A model generated the notes under the pieces. It saw only the letters and a program-made list of their open reading frames with translations. It had not been told where the DNA came from and did not search any database. The position numbers and the translations under genes were made by a program. From Nocardioides baculatus (GTDB lineage: Bacteria > Actinomycetota > Actinomycetes > Propionibacteriales > Nocardioidaceae), in NCBI RefSeq assembly GCF_016735675.1, contig NZ_JAERSG010000002.1:372001-436000 (forward strand): a stretch of DNA of 64,000 nucleotides, written 5' to 3'. Positions 17,314-25,809 of this stretch are shown here, in pieces (within the stretch, counting starts at the first letter, position 1; every line of letters begins with the position of its first letter).

Positions 17314-17486
17314 GGTGCAGTCCTTCGCGGTCATGTGGTCCCACTGAGGGGATGGGTCGCGTAGGCGGAACCAGGGACTGTGCGGTGAAATCGAGCCCCG
17401 GTGCCCTCCCAGCGGATCGAATCTAGGGGCGCGCGTTTGACTGCCGTGGGCTAAACCTGGCAAACCACCCGAAGGGGGTGTCGGAG

Positions 17487-17502
17487 TAGTCCCAAGTGAC
17501 TA
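17487..17502. promoter_or_regulatory. 16-bp palindrome upstream of cpaB (candidate operator)
   Basis: TAGTCCCAAGTGACTA differs from the flp site at 8660-8675 only at the central dinucleotide. It lies 174 nt before the cpaB start. Further TAGTC/GACTA half-sites follow at 17501-17505, 17511-17515 and 17519-17523, making a small cluster in an otherwise uncoded 282-nt gap (17314-17595). Confidence 0.6.
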
Positions 17503-17595
17503 GTCCGACCTAGTCATCGACTAGCCCGCGTGCTCGGAGCAATAGATTCGCGGTACGCCGATCGAAGATCGACCGCAACGCCCCGCAGTGGGACC

Positions 17596-19392
17596 TCAGC
17601 CGAGGTAGAGCGCCTCGATCTCGCTCCGCGCCTCGCGGACCACCACGTTGCGCTTGAGCTTGAGGCTCGGCGTGAGCTGGCCGCCCTCCTCGGTCCACTC
17701 ACCGGGGAGGATCGTGAACTTGCGGATCGCCTCCGCCTTCGACACCGCCTTGTTGGCCTCGTCGACCGCCTCCTGCACGGCGGCGACGAGGTCGTCGTCG
17801 TCCACCGCGTCGGCGACGTCGGCGGACTTGCCGTGCTCCTGGGCCCAGGCGGGGTAGGTCTCGCGGTCGATGGTCACGAGCGCGCCGATGAAGGGCTGGC
17901 CGTCCCCGACGACCAGGCACTGGTCGACGAGCGCATGCGCGCGCAGGCGGTCCTCGAGCACGGCGGGCGCGACGTTCTTGCCGCCGGCCGTCACCAGGAT
18001 CTCCTTCTTGCGCCCCGTGATCCGGACGAAACCCTCGTCGTCGACCTCGCCCACGTCGCCGGTGTGGAACCAGCCGTCGCGGTCGATCGCCTCGCTGGTG
18101 GCCGCCTCGTTGCCCCAGTAGCCGGAGAAGACCTGGCCGCCGCGGAACAGCAGCTCGCCGTCATCGGCGACCCGCACAGCCGTGCCGGGCAGGGGACGAC
18201 CGACGCTGCCGATGCGCGTGGCGTCGGGGAGGTTGGCCGACAGGGCAGCAGTGGTCTCGGTGAGGCCGTAGCCCTCGAGCACGGTCAGGCCGATGCCACG
18301 GTAGAAGTGCCCGAGCCGCTCGCCCAGCGGCGCGCCGCCGGAGATGGCGTACGCGCAGCTGCCGCCCAGCGCCTGGCGCAACTTGCCGTAGACAAGCCGG
18401 TCGAAGAGCGCGTGCTGGACGCGGAGTCGCACGGGCACCCGGGTGCCGTCCTGCGCGCGGGACCAGGCGATCGCCACGTCGGCGGCCCGGTCGAAGACCT
18501 TGCCCCGGCCGTCGGCGGTGGCGCGCTGCGAGGCGGTGTTGAAGACCTTCTCGAAGACGCGGGGGACGGCGAGGATGAAGGTCGGCCGGAACTCGCCGAG
18601 GTCGGCCACGAGGTTCTTGATGTCGGCGCTGTGGCCCATCCGGGCGCGGCTCTTGACGCACCCGATCTGGATGACGCGCGCGAAGACGTGCGCGAGGGGG
18701 AGGAACAGCAGCGTCGAGGCGTCCTCGGTGTCGAAGAGCTCGCCGAGCTCGTCGACCGCGACGCCGAGCTCGAACATGAAGTTGCCGTGCGTGAGCATGC
18801 AGCCCTTGGGCTTGCCGGTGGTGCCGCTCGTGTAGATCAGGGTGGCGAGGTCGAGGGGCGTGGCGGTCGTACGCCGCTGCTCGAGGAGGTCGTCGGGGAT
18901 GTCCGAGCCGAGGCGCTCGAGGACGTCGACGGCGTTGTCCTCGATCGACCACACGTGCTGGAGCTCGGCCAGGTCGCCGGACTCTCGCGCCTCGCGCACC
19001 CGGGCCAGGTGGTCCGGACCCTCGGCGACGACGGCGCGGGCGCCCGAGTCCTGGAGGATCCAGCCGATCTGCTCGGGCGACGAGGTCTCGTAGATCGGCA
19101 CCGAGACGGCACCGGCGAACCAGATGGCGTAGTCGAACAGGGTCCACTCGTAGCGGGTCTTGGAGAGCAGGGCGACGCGGTCGCCCGCCTCGACGCCGGC
19201 GGCGACCAGACCCTTGGCCACGGAGCGCACCTCGTCGTGGAACTGCGCCGCCGTGACGTCGACCCAGCCGTCGCCGGTGCGGCGGCTGAAGACCGCAGTC
19301 CCGCCGGCGTCGCGCGCATTGGCGACGACGTCGTCGGTGAGGTTGCCCGTGGTGGGGATCGTGGTCGAGAGCGGTGCGGCGTACTCACGCAC
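17596..19392 (-). CDS. Long-chain fatty acid-CoA ligase (AMP-forming)
   Basis: The protein has 598 residues. GTG 19392 is chosen because AGGAGG lies 5 nt upstream. It shows the ANL-superfamily P-loop LIYTSGTTGKPKG (about 185-197), the AISGGAPLGERLG and LEGYGLTETT adenylate motifs, WFHTGDVGEVDDEGFVRITG and GRKKEILVTAGGKNV. These match FadD15-type ligases of actinobacteria, which activate long-chain fatty acids through an acyl-adenylate. It is divergent from the SRPBCC gene, with only 90 nt between the starts, so the two may share control. It stands between the main tad operon and the tadE/G pair. Confidence 0.93.
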   Translation of the reverse strand: MREYAAPLSTTIPTTGNLTDDVVANARDAGGTAVFSRRTGDGWVDVTAAQFHDEVRSVAKGLVAAGVEAGDRVALLSKTRYEWTLFDYAIWFAGAVSVPIYETSSPEQIGWILQDSGARAVVAEGPDHLARVREARESGDLAELQHVWSIEDNAVDVLERLGSDIPDDLLEQRRTTATPLDLATLIYTSGTTGKPKGCMLTHGNFMFELGVAVDELGELFDTEDASTLLFLPLAHVFARVIQIGCVKSRARMGHSADIKNLVADLGEFRPTFILAVPRVFEKVFNTASQRATADGRGKVFDRAADVAIAWSRAQDGTRVPVRLRVQHALFDRLVYGKLRQALGGSCAYAISGGAPLGERLGHFYRGIGLTVLEGYGLTETTAALSANLPDATRIGSVGRPLPGTAVRVADDGELLFRGGQVFSGYWGNEAATSEAIDRDGWFHTGDVGEVDDEGFVRITGRKKEILVTAGGKNVAPAVLEDRLRAHALVDQCLVVGDGQPFIGALVTIDRETYPAWAQEHGKSADVADAVDDDDLVAAVQEAVDEANKAVSKAEAIRKFTILPGEWTEEGGQLTPSLKLKRNVVVREARSEIEALYLG

Positions 19393-19482
19393 GGGGACCT
19401 CCTGGTGAACGACGACGTGCGAAGCGCAGGCTATCGCTTGCCCGCGGATGGACTGCGGTGCGGCTCGGCTAGGCTCCGCCAC

Positions 19483-19920
19483 ATGGCCGAACAGACCTCT
19501 TCGTCGATCACGATCGACGCGCCGCCGGCCGATGTCATGGCCGTCATCGCCGACTTCGAGTCCTACCCCGCGTGGGCGAAGGGCGTGAAGGAGGCGGAGG
19601 TCACCGCACCTGGCACCGGCGACCGGGCGGAGCAGGTCTACTTCGCGCTCGACGTCTCGCCGATCAAGGACGAGTACACCCTCGCCTACGACTGGGACGG
19701 CGACCGCGAGGTCACCTGGACGCTGGTCGAGGGCAACATGCTCAGGATGCTCGACGGCGCCTACACGCTCGTCGACCAGGGCGACGGCACCACCGAGGTG
19801 ACCTACCGCCTCGCCCTCGACGTGAGCATCCCGCTGATCGGCATGCTCAAGCGCAAGGGCGAGAAGATTCTCATCGACACCGCGCTGAAGGGTCTCAAGA
19901 AGCGCGTCGAGTCGCTCTGA
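19483..19920 (+). CDS. SRPBCC (START-like) cyclase/dehydrase-family protein
   Basis: The 145-residue protein starts at ATG 19483. The opening SSSITIDAPPADVMAVIADF and SYPAWAKGVKEAEV match the polyketide cyclase/SRPBCC family, whose helix-grip fold encloses a hydrophobic ligand. The middle part YTLAYDWDGDREVTWTLVEG and a C-terminal helix (GEKILIDTALKGLKKRVESL) complete the fold. It lies 14 nt before the ArsA-like gene, and this gene pair plus the next small gene form one transcript. The bound ligand is unknown; the divergent acyl-CoA ligase hints at a lipid. Confidence 0.88.
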   Translation: MAEQTSSSITIDAPPADVMAVIADFESYPAWAKGVKEAEVTAPGTGDRAEQVYFALDVSPIKDEYTLAYDWDGDREVTWTLVEGNMLRMLDGAYTLVDQGDGTTEVTYRLALDVSIPLIGMLKRKGEKILIDTALKGLKKRVESL

Positions 19921-19934
19921 CACCCGGGTCCGGG

Positions 19935-21119
19935 ATGCGGATCCTCCTCTTCACCGGCAAGGGCGGAGTCGGGAAGTCGACGCTCGCCGCCGCCACTGCG
20001 TGCGCGAGCGCTGCTGCCGGCCACCGCACCCTGGTGCTGTCGACTGACGCGGCCCACTCGCTCGCCGACGCCCTCGACGTCGCGGCGACGAGCGAGCCGA
20101 CCGAGGTCGCGCCCGACCTCTGGGTCCAGCACGTCGACGCCCAGGAGCGGTTCGAGCGGTCGTGGGGCGACATCCAGGGCTATCTGCTCAGCGTCCTCGA
20201 CGTGGCCGGCGTCGACCCGGTCGCCGCGGAGGAGCTCACCGTCATCCCGGGCGCGGAGGAGGTGCTCGCGCTCCTCGAGGTACGCGCGCAGGCACGGTCG
20301 GGGGAGTGGGACGTCCTCGTCGTCGACTGCGCACCGACCGCGGAGACGCTGCGGCTGCTCGCCCTGCCCGAGGCACTCGGGTGGTACATGACGCGCGTGC
20401 TGCCCGTCGAGCGGCGGGTGGTCAAGGCGCTCAAGCCCGTCCTCTCGCGGGCCGCAGGCGTGCCGATGCCGGAGGACTCGGTCTTCGACGCGATCGAGCG
20501 GCTCCACGCGGACCTGGACGACGTACGCACTGTGCTGACCGGTCCGGAGACGTCGGTGCGGCTCGTGCTGACCCCCGAGGCGGTCGTGCTCGCCGAGGCG
20601 CGCCGTGCCTACACGTTCCTGACGCTCTTCGGCTACGCGGTCGACAGCGCGATCGTCAACCGGGTCTTCCCCGACGGCGGCGCGGACGACTGGCGCGCCG
20701 CGTGGGTCCGGGCGCAGCAGCAGGTGCTCGGCGACGCGGCGGACTCCTTCGCAGGGCTCGACCTGCGCACGTCGGTCTACCGGTCCTCCGAGCCGGTCGG
20801 ACGCGAGGAGCTGCTCGACCTGGCCCGCGCGGTGTACGCCGACGCGGATCCGCTCGCCCGCGGCGCCGAGCGGGTGCCGATGGAAGTGCGCGCGGTCGAG
20901 GGCGGACTGCTGCTGGCGATGCCGCTGCCCCTGGCCGACCGCGACGACGTACGTCTCGCACGCAAGGGCGACGAGCTCGTCGTCAGCGTGGGGTCGTATC
21001 GTCGTCTCCTGTCGCTCCCGTCGAGCTTGGCTCGGCACCGCGTGGCCGGCGCTCGCGTGCACGGGGGACAGCTTCAGGTCCGGTTCACCGACACAGCCAC
21101 CGACGAGGAGTCCCCGTGA
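19935..21119 (+). CDS. ArsA/Get3-family ATPase
   Basis: The 394-residue protein starts at ATG 19935. It shows the deviant Walker A LLFTGKGGVGKSTLAAATA (residues 4-22) and the switch I LVLSTDAAHSLADALD. The switch II/Walker B segment is WDVLVVDCAPTAETLRLLALP, and there is a C-terminal beta-rich extension (VRLARKGDELVVSVGSYRRL). It has a single ATPase domain, whereas arsenite pumps of the ArsA type have two, and no ars genes are nearby. A Get3-like or lipid/protein-handling role is more likely than arsenic resistance. It overlaps the next gene by 4 nt (GTGA). Confidence 0.88.
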   Translation: MRILLFTGKGGVGKSTLAAATACASAAAGHRTLVLSTDAAHSLADALDVAATSEPTEVAPDLWVQHVDAQERFERSWGDIQGYLLSVLDVAGVDPVAAEELTVIPGAEEVLALLEVRAQARSGEWDVLVVDCAPTAETLRLLALPEALGWYMTRVLPVERRVVKALKPVLSRAAGVPMPEDSVFDAIERLHADLDDVRTVLTGPETSVRLVLTPEAVVLAEARRAYTFLTLFGYAVDSAIVNRVFPDGGADDWRAAWVRAQQQVLGDAADSFAGLDLRTSVYRSSEPVGREELLDLARAVYADADPLARGAERVPMEVRAVEGGLLLAMPLPLADRDDVRLARKGDELVVSVGSYRRLLSLPSSLARHRVAGARVHGGQLQVRFTDTATDEESP

Positions 21120-21490
21120 GCGAGGCCCACGAGGTCGGACCCCTCGCCGAGGAGGCCGCCAAGCTGCTCGGTGCGTTGTCGGGCTGGGCGCGCGATCACG
21201 CCGCGGAGGCGAGCGAAGGACTGTCGGGCCTGGCGGACTGGGCCACATCGGCGGTGCACGGTGTCGACGAGCACCTCGCCACCGGAGCGGCCGAGTGCAC
21301 GGTCTGCCCCCTGTGCCGCACCGTCCACGCGGTCCGGCAGCTCAATCCTGACGTGACAGCGCACCTGTCCGCGGCCCTGGCCTCGTTGGTGAATGCGGCC
21401 GACGCATTCACCAGGACCCCGGACCCGCGATCGGGGGACCCGGACCCGGTGGAGCACATCGTCCTCAGCGACGACTGGCCAGACTCGTGA
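21116..21490 (+). CDS. Small helical protein with CxxC-type motif, ArsA-coupled
   Basis: The protein has 124 residues from GTG 21116, translationally coupled to the ArsA-like gene. The N-terminal 60 residues are an amphipathic helix (LAEEAAKLLGALSGWARDHA). A four-residue cysteine cluster follows (ECTVCPLCRTV, CxxCxxC), then another Ala-rich helix and an acidic tail (DPVEHIVLSDDWPDS). I recall similar small proteins in actinobacteria beside SRPBCC and ArsA genes, but no function is known to me. The Cys cluster could bind metal, or be a hand-over site for the ATPase. Confidence 0.78.
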   Translation: MSEAHEVGPLAEEAAKLLGALSGWARDHAAEASEGLSGLADWATSAVHGVDEHLATGAAECTVCPLCRTVHAVRQLNPDVTAHLSAALASLVNAADAFTRTPDPRSGDPDPVEHIVLSDDWPDS

Positions 21491-21499
21491 CGGACAGCC

Positions 21500-22678
21500 T
21501 CACTCGATGAGGCGCGTACGGCGCAACCCGCCGTCGCAGGGAGTGTTGCCGAGAGAGCACTCTGATTCTTGGTTCGAGCCGGACGCGCTGATCTGGACGT
21601 ACTTGATGATGATGTAGTTGACCGTGTTGCCCGAATCGTCGTCACCGGCATACATGTCGCTCGGCAGCCCGCTGCACTCACCCGTCGTCGAGTGGTACTT
21701 CTCGGTCTTGCTGAAGTGATACCCGCAGATGACCGCGCCCAGGAGCTTGTACACAGGGAACGTGGCATTGTTGCCCGATCCGTCGACCGTGCTGGACGAG
21801 CATTGCGGGGGAGCGCAGAAGACCGGGAAGATGGCGGCGACGCTGTTGTCGACGAGGTACTTCCAGGACACCGCAACTTGTCCGGAGTCGAGGTTTCCCG
21901 GGTTGGACTCCAAGCAGGAGCCGTCGGGTGTCTCGCCACCCAGGCACGCGGCCTGCAGGGCGGTCGTCAGCTGGGTCGTGGTCTGGGTCTCGGACTGTGA
22001 CGTCACGACCGACGCGCCCTTGGGGCAGCCGTCGCGAACTTGCTGGACCATCACGCTGGTGGAGTTGGAGGCGTTGCCGGGACAATCGACCGTCCACCAC
22101 GCGCCCGACGCATTGCCGCAGGCGGGAGGGGCGTCCTTGGGGTAGTCGAGACGGACGAACGGTCCCGTGGTCAGCTGTGTCGAACACATCGCGAGCGGCC
22201 GCATGCGGTTGCCGGTGGCCGGAGCCACCTCGACGTTCGCCTTCGAGGCGCGCGTCGAGGTGATGCTGGATGCGCCGCCGAAGACACCCGCGAAACGGTT
22301 GCTGGTCGTGCCGGAGTTTCCCAGCGTCACGATCAGCGCCTTGCTCCCGCTGCTACAGCTGACGTCGAATGTCGTCTCGGTCCAGCTTGCATCTGGATAG
22401 TTCTTCTGGGCCATCTTCGTCGCAGCGGTCCGTGCAGCCGCAACGGCGGTGGTGTTCGACTTGATCGTGCTGCATGTGCCCGGGTACCTGGACAGGGCCT
22501 GCGCTCCGGCCAGCGCTCCCGCGTCGGCAGCTTTCTGCAGGTTGCGGTTGCTGACGTAGGCAGTTCCGAGATCGACGGTGAACGCGGACAGGCCGATGAG
22601 GAACACCGCGAGGACGGCTACGAGGATCGCGACCGCACCCCGGTCGTCACGGCTTGCCGCCGGTTCGGAGGACGTCAC
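21500..22678 (-). CDS. tadG: TadG-like pilus assembly protein (putative Flp/Tad domain), Cys-rich
   Basis: The 392-residue protein has its start at GTG 22678 in a GTGA overlap with the tadE stop. The N-terminus DDRGAVAILVAVLAVFLIGL is the pilin-like helix of TadE/TadG pseudopilins, followed by the conserved TVDLGTAYVSNRNLQKAAD and AGALAGAQAL of the Tad domain. The large C-terminal part (about 250 residues) is secreted and contains more than a dozen cysteines (for example FCAPPQC, ECSG, NTPCDGG), so it is probably disulfide-bonded. It is separated from the main tad operon by about 4 kb of unrelated genes. Confidence 0.88.
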   Translation of the reverse strand: MTSSEPAASRDDRGAVAILVAVLAVFLIGLSAFTVDLGTAYVSNRNLQKAADAGALAGAQALSRYPGTCSTIKSNTTAVAAARTAATKMAQKNYPDASWTETTFDVSCSSGSKALIVTLGNSGTTSNRFAGVFGGASSITSTRASKANVEVAPATGNRMRPLAMCSTQLTTGPFVRLDYPKDAPPACGNASGAWWTVDCPGNASNSTSVMVQQVRDGCPKGASVVTSQSETQTTTQLTTALQAACLGGETPDGSCLESNPGNLDSGQVAVSWKYLVDNSVAAIFPVFCAPPQCSSSTVDGSGNNATFPVYKLLGAVICGYHFSKTEKYHSTTGECSGLPSDMYAGDDDSGNTVNYIIIKYVQISASGSNQESECSLGNTPCDGGLRRTRLIE

Positions 22679-23118
22679 TGGTACTCGCACTGGAACTCCG
22701 CCTGACTCGAGAGCGTGATGGTCTGCCCCATTCCGGGCAGCGGCCAGGGAAAGAGGAACTTCGATGTGACCTCGCCCCTGACGACCATGTTCTTGCCGTA
22801 GGTGCTCCCCTTGCAGGTGGTCCCGACGCCGCCAGTGTTGGTCGGGAACGTCACGGCGAAACCGCTCGTCTGCGACTTCGCGATGGCCGTGGAGTCCCAC
22901 TGGTTCGTGGTCTCCGTCGTCAGGTTCTTGCCGGTGTCGACCACACCCGCTCGGGCGCCCGCGCGGACTGCGTTGTCGAGCGCGAGCTGCTGCGCAAAGA
23001 CCACGCCGAAGTTGATGATCCCGGCGATCACCATGAGGAGGGGAACCACGACGAGCGCGAACTCGACCGCGGACGCGCCGCGTTCGTCGCGCGTGTTCCT
23101 GCTGGTGCGCCAGCGCAT
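22675..23118 (-). CDS. tadE: TadE-like pseudopilin
   Basis: The 147-residue protein has start ATG 23118, preceded by AAGGGGAG on the minus strand. TRDERGASAVEFALVVVPLL is the TadE signature: Gly cleavage site, Glu at +5 and hydrophobic helix. LALDNAVRAGARAGVV, also typical of the family, follows. The remainder is a small exported domain (VRGEVTSKFLFPW). It is the first gene of a two-gene unit with tadG, which it overlaps by 4 nt. Processing by a TadV-like peptidase is expected from the family; no such gene is in the window. Confidence 0.93.
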   Translation of the reverse strand: MRWRTSRNTRDERGASAVEFALVVVPLLMVIAGIINFGVVFAQQLALDNAVRAGARAGVVDTGKNLTTETTNQWDSTAIAKSQTSGFAVTFPTNTGGVGTTCKGSTYGKNMVVRGEVTSKFLFPWPLPGMGQTITLSSQAEFQCEYQ

Positions 23119-23284
23119 GTTGCTCCCCTTACCCCGAAACGATTCGCCTGTCAGAGTACGAACGCCCGCCGGTGCTGTCGCTGGTTTGGCGGCAGTCTTG
23201 TCCGACCGCCGGCAAAGATGACCCGGAATGACTAGACGGGTGGTCCAACCGGTCCATACCGGGCCGATGCGCGAGGATGCGCGC

Positions 23285-24226
23285 ATGGGCGGACAGGTGG
23301 TCGTGGGCGTCGACATCGGCGGTACGAAGGTGCTCGCCGGGGTCGTCGACGAAGCCGGCACGGTGTCGTCCCCCGCACGGCGTACGACGCCCGGTCGACG
23401 CGGCGTGACCCGGCAGGCCGAGGACGCGTTGGTCGAGGCGGTCCTCGAGTCGGCTGCCGGCCGGCCGCTGGCCGGGGTCGGCGTGGCCGCGGCCGGCTTC
23501 GTCGACCCGGCAGGCGAGCGGGTGATGTTCGCGCCCCACCTGCCCTGGCAGGGCGAACCGTTGCGCGACCTGCTGGAGGAGCGGCTCGGCTGCCCGGTGC
23601 TGCTCGACAACGACGCCAACTGCGCGGCCCGGGCGGAGGCGCACCACGGCGCCGCTCGCGGTGCCGGCTCCGCCCTGATGATCACCATGGGCACCGGCAT
23701 CGGCGGTGCGGTCCTGATCGACGGCCGGGTCCTGCGCGGAGCCAACGGCATGGCCGGCGAGTTCGGGCACATGCAGGTCGTGCCGGGCGGCCAGGCCTGC
23801 GAGTGCGGGAAGAGCGGGTGCTGGGAGCAGTACTCCTCGGGCAACGCCCTGGTCCGCAATGCCCGCGCGCTCATGGCCGAGCAGCCCTCCGTGCTGGCGG
23901 AGGTGAGCGGCGGGCGGCCCGAGCGGGTGAACGGGCCGATGGTCACCGCGGCGGCCGAGGAGGGCGACCTCGTCGCGCGTCAGGCGTTCGCGTCTGTCGG
24001 CGACTGGCTCGGGATCGGCACGGCCAACCTCGTCGCGGCCCTCGACCCGGAGGTGGTGGTCGTCGGCGGCGGGGTGTCGGCCGCGGGCGACCGGCTCCTG
24101 GACCCGGCGCGCGCAGCGCTGCGCCGTACGCTCGTCGGGGCGGCACACCGGCGGGTGCCCGACGTGGTGGCGGCCACCCTCGGACCTCGCGCGGGCATGA
24201 TTGGGGCGGCGTTGCTGCTGCGGTAG
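23285..24226 (+). CDS. ROK-family sugar kinase (glucokinase-like)
   Basis: The protein has 313 residues from ATG 23285. It shows VVVGVDIGGTKVLAGVVDE (phosphate 1 motif), LLDNDANCAARAEAHHGA with the catalytic Asp, and MITMGTGIGGAVLIDG. The ROK zinc site is GEFGHMQ plus CECGKSGCWEQ. DPEVVVVGGGVSAAGDRL forms the adenosine motif. The absence of an N-terminal helix-turn-helix argues for a kinase rather than a ROK repressor. Phosphorylation of glucose with ATP or polyphosphate is inferred from the family. It is divergent from tadE and ends 53 nt before the DUF2079 gene. Confidence 0.92.
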   Translation: MGGQVVVGVDIGGTKVLAGVVDEAGTVSSPARRTTPGRRGVTRQAEDALVEAVLESAAGRPLAGVGVAAAGFVDPAGERVMFAPHLPWQGEPLRDLLEERLGCPVLLDNDANCAARAEAHHGAARGAGSALMITMGTGIGGAVLIDGRVLRGANGMAGEFGHMQVVPGGQACECGKSGCWEQYSSGNALVRNARALMAEQPSVLAEVSGGRPERVNGPMVTAAAEEGDLVARQAFASVGDWLGIGTANLVAALDPEVVVVGGGVSAAGDRLLDPARAALRRTLVGAAHRRVPDVVAATLGPRAGMIGAALLLR

Positions 24227-24279
24227 GACATGTCGTTCGTTCGCCAGCGGTGGCATGCACTCGCTGTCAAGATGGCCGG

Positions 24280-25758
24280 GTGTCTGTGGGAGTCGAGGAG
24301 ACCCGCCGGAGTGCGGGAGGTGCCAGCGCGTTGTCGCGCCGGCTCGTGCGAGTGGCCCCTCTCGCCCTGTTCTCCCTCATCCTGTTCACCTGGTACGCGA
24401 CGTACGCGGTCGTACGGCACAACCGTTTTCTCACCGCCGCGTTCGACCTCGGAATCTTCGACCAGGCGGCCCGGCAGTACTCCCAGTTCCAGGTGCCCGT
24501 GGTGCCCATTCGTGGCGAGGGCTTGGTCGTCCTCAGCGACCATTTCCACCCCATCGTCGCGACGCTGGCGCCGCTCTACTGGGTCTGGGACGATCCTCGA
24601 ACTCTTCTCGTTGCCCAAGCAGCGCTGGTCGCTGCGGCCGTCCCCGTGGTGCACGGATTCGCACGTCGGCGGCTCGCGCACTGGAGCGCAGGGGCCTTCA
24701 CCGCGGTGTTCGCAGTCGGCTGGCCGTTGCAGCAGCTGATCCACTTCGACTTCCACGAGCTGGCCTTCGCGGTCCCGCTGCTTGCACTGGCAATGGACGC
24801 ACTTGACCGCAAGGCTGATCGATCGTTGGTGGTGTGGTGCGTCGCCCTTCTTCTCGTCCGCGAGGACATGGGGCTCCTCGTGGCGATGCTGGGTCTCCTC
24901 CGTGCGCGCACGCGGCCACGCTCGGTTGGACTTGGCGTGGTGGTTGGGGGAGCCATGGCCGTGGTAGTCATCACGCAGCTCGTCATGGCGCGCCTCTCGC
25001 CCGTCGGCTCATGGCTGTACTGGTCGTACGACGCTCTCGGCGAGGACCCACGGTCCGCGATCACGTGGATCCTCGGCCACCCGTGGCAGACGGTGCAGAT
25101 GCTCTTCGAGCCCCGGATGAAGTCACTCACCTGGCTGTGCCTGTTTGTGCCATTGCTCTTCCTGCCACTGCTCTCGCCATACGTCGTCGTTGCCGCACCG
25201 CTGCTCGCTGCGCAGTTCCTAACCTCGCGCGAGCTGCTGTGGCAGCCAACTTTCCACTACTGGGCCCCGCTATGGGTGATCCTGGTCCTGGCTGCGGTCG
25301 ACGGTGCAGCTCGGATCAGGAGCCGGAGGAGCGTGGTCGTCCCAACGGTCCCGCTCGTGGCAGGCGCCATCTCTGTCATGGGCATCGCCCTTCTCCCCTC
25401 GCTGTACCCCGTTCTCCGGCTGACGGACACCGACGTGGACCAAGGTCACCACCTAGAGCACCAACGGATGCTCGTCTCGGCCGTCCCAGAGAACACGTGC
25501 GTGGAGGCCGACAACTACATCGCCCCGCATCTCACGTCGACCAACAAGGTCGGGATGCCCGGAGGGCTGACCGACCCGCCCGCGGACTTCCTCGCGCTTG
25601 ACATGTCGGCACCGACCGTGGCGTTCGAACAGGCCACTCCTGAGGAGGCGAGGCGAGCCGCCGAGGCAGAGGGGTACACAGCCGTGTGGCAGCAGGGCAG
25701 CCTGGTGCTGCTACGAGCTCCTGACTACGCAGGACCACGCGCCGACTGTTCTCCCTGA
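24280..25758 (+). CDS. DUF2079 multi-pass membrane protein
   Basis: The 492-residue protein starts at GTG 24280. A basic N-terminus leads to about ten hydrophobic segments. Conserved-looking features are TAAFDLGIFDQAARQYSQF in the first loop, SDHFHPIVATLAPLYW, HFDFHELAFAVPLLALAM and LLVREDMGLLVAMLGL. These His/Asp-rich loops are characteristic of DUF2079, a family distantly related to GT-C glycosyltransferases. The C-terminal 110 residues are soluble and extracytoplasmic. Base composition here is slightly less GC-biased than in the neighbours. The substrate is unknown. Confidence 0.85.
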   Translation: MSVGVEETRRSAGGASALSRRLVRVAPLALFSLILFTWYATYAVVRHNRFLTAAFDLGIFDQAARQYSQFQVPVVPIRGEGLVVLSDHFHPIVATLAPLYWVWDDPRTLLVAQAALVAAAVPVVHGFARRRLAHWSAGAFTAVFAVGWPLQQLIHFDFHELAFAVPLLALAMDALDRKADRSLVVWCVALLLVREDMGLLVAMLGLLRARTRPRSVGLGVVVGGAMAVVVITQLVMARLSPVGSWLYWSYDALGEDPRSAITWILGHPWQTVQMLFEPRMKSLTWLCLFVPLLFLPLLSPYVVVAAPLLAAQFLTSRELLWQPTFHYWAPLWVILVLAAVDGAARIRSRRSVVVPTVPLVAGAISVMGIALLPSLYPVLRLTDTDVDQGHHLEHQRMLVSAVPENTCVEADNYIAPHLTSTNKVGMPGGLTDPPADFLALDMSAPTVAFEQATPEEARRAAEAEGYTAVWQQGSLVLLRAPDYAGPRADCSP

Positions 25759-25809
25759 AGACGGAACAGCGACAGATGCGTCCCGCACGCGTGGTGGCGG
25801 CGAGGGCGG

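Noticed and set aside
17596..19923. Extended 775-residue acyl-CoA ligase
   Set aside because: The upstream part is antisense to the SRPBCC gene. A strong AGGAGG site fixes the start at 19392.
19935..21119. Arsenic resistance role for the ArsA-like gene
   Set aside because: It has one ATPase domain, no adjacent arsB/arsC/arsR, and its partners are a SRPBCC protein and a small Cys protein.
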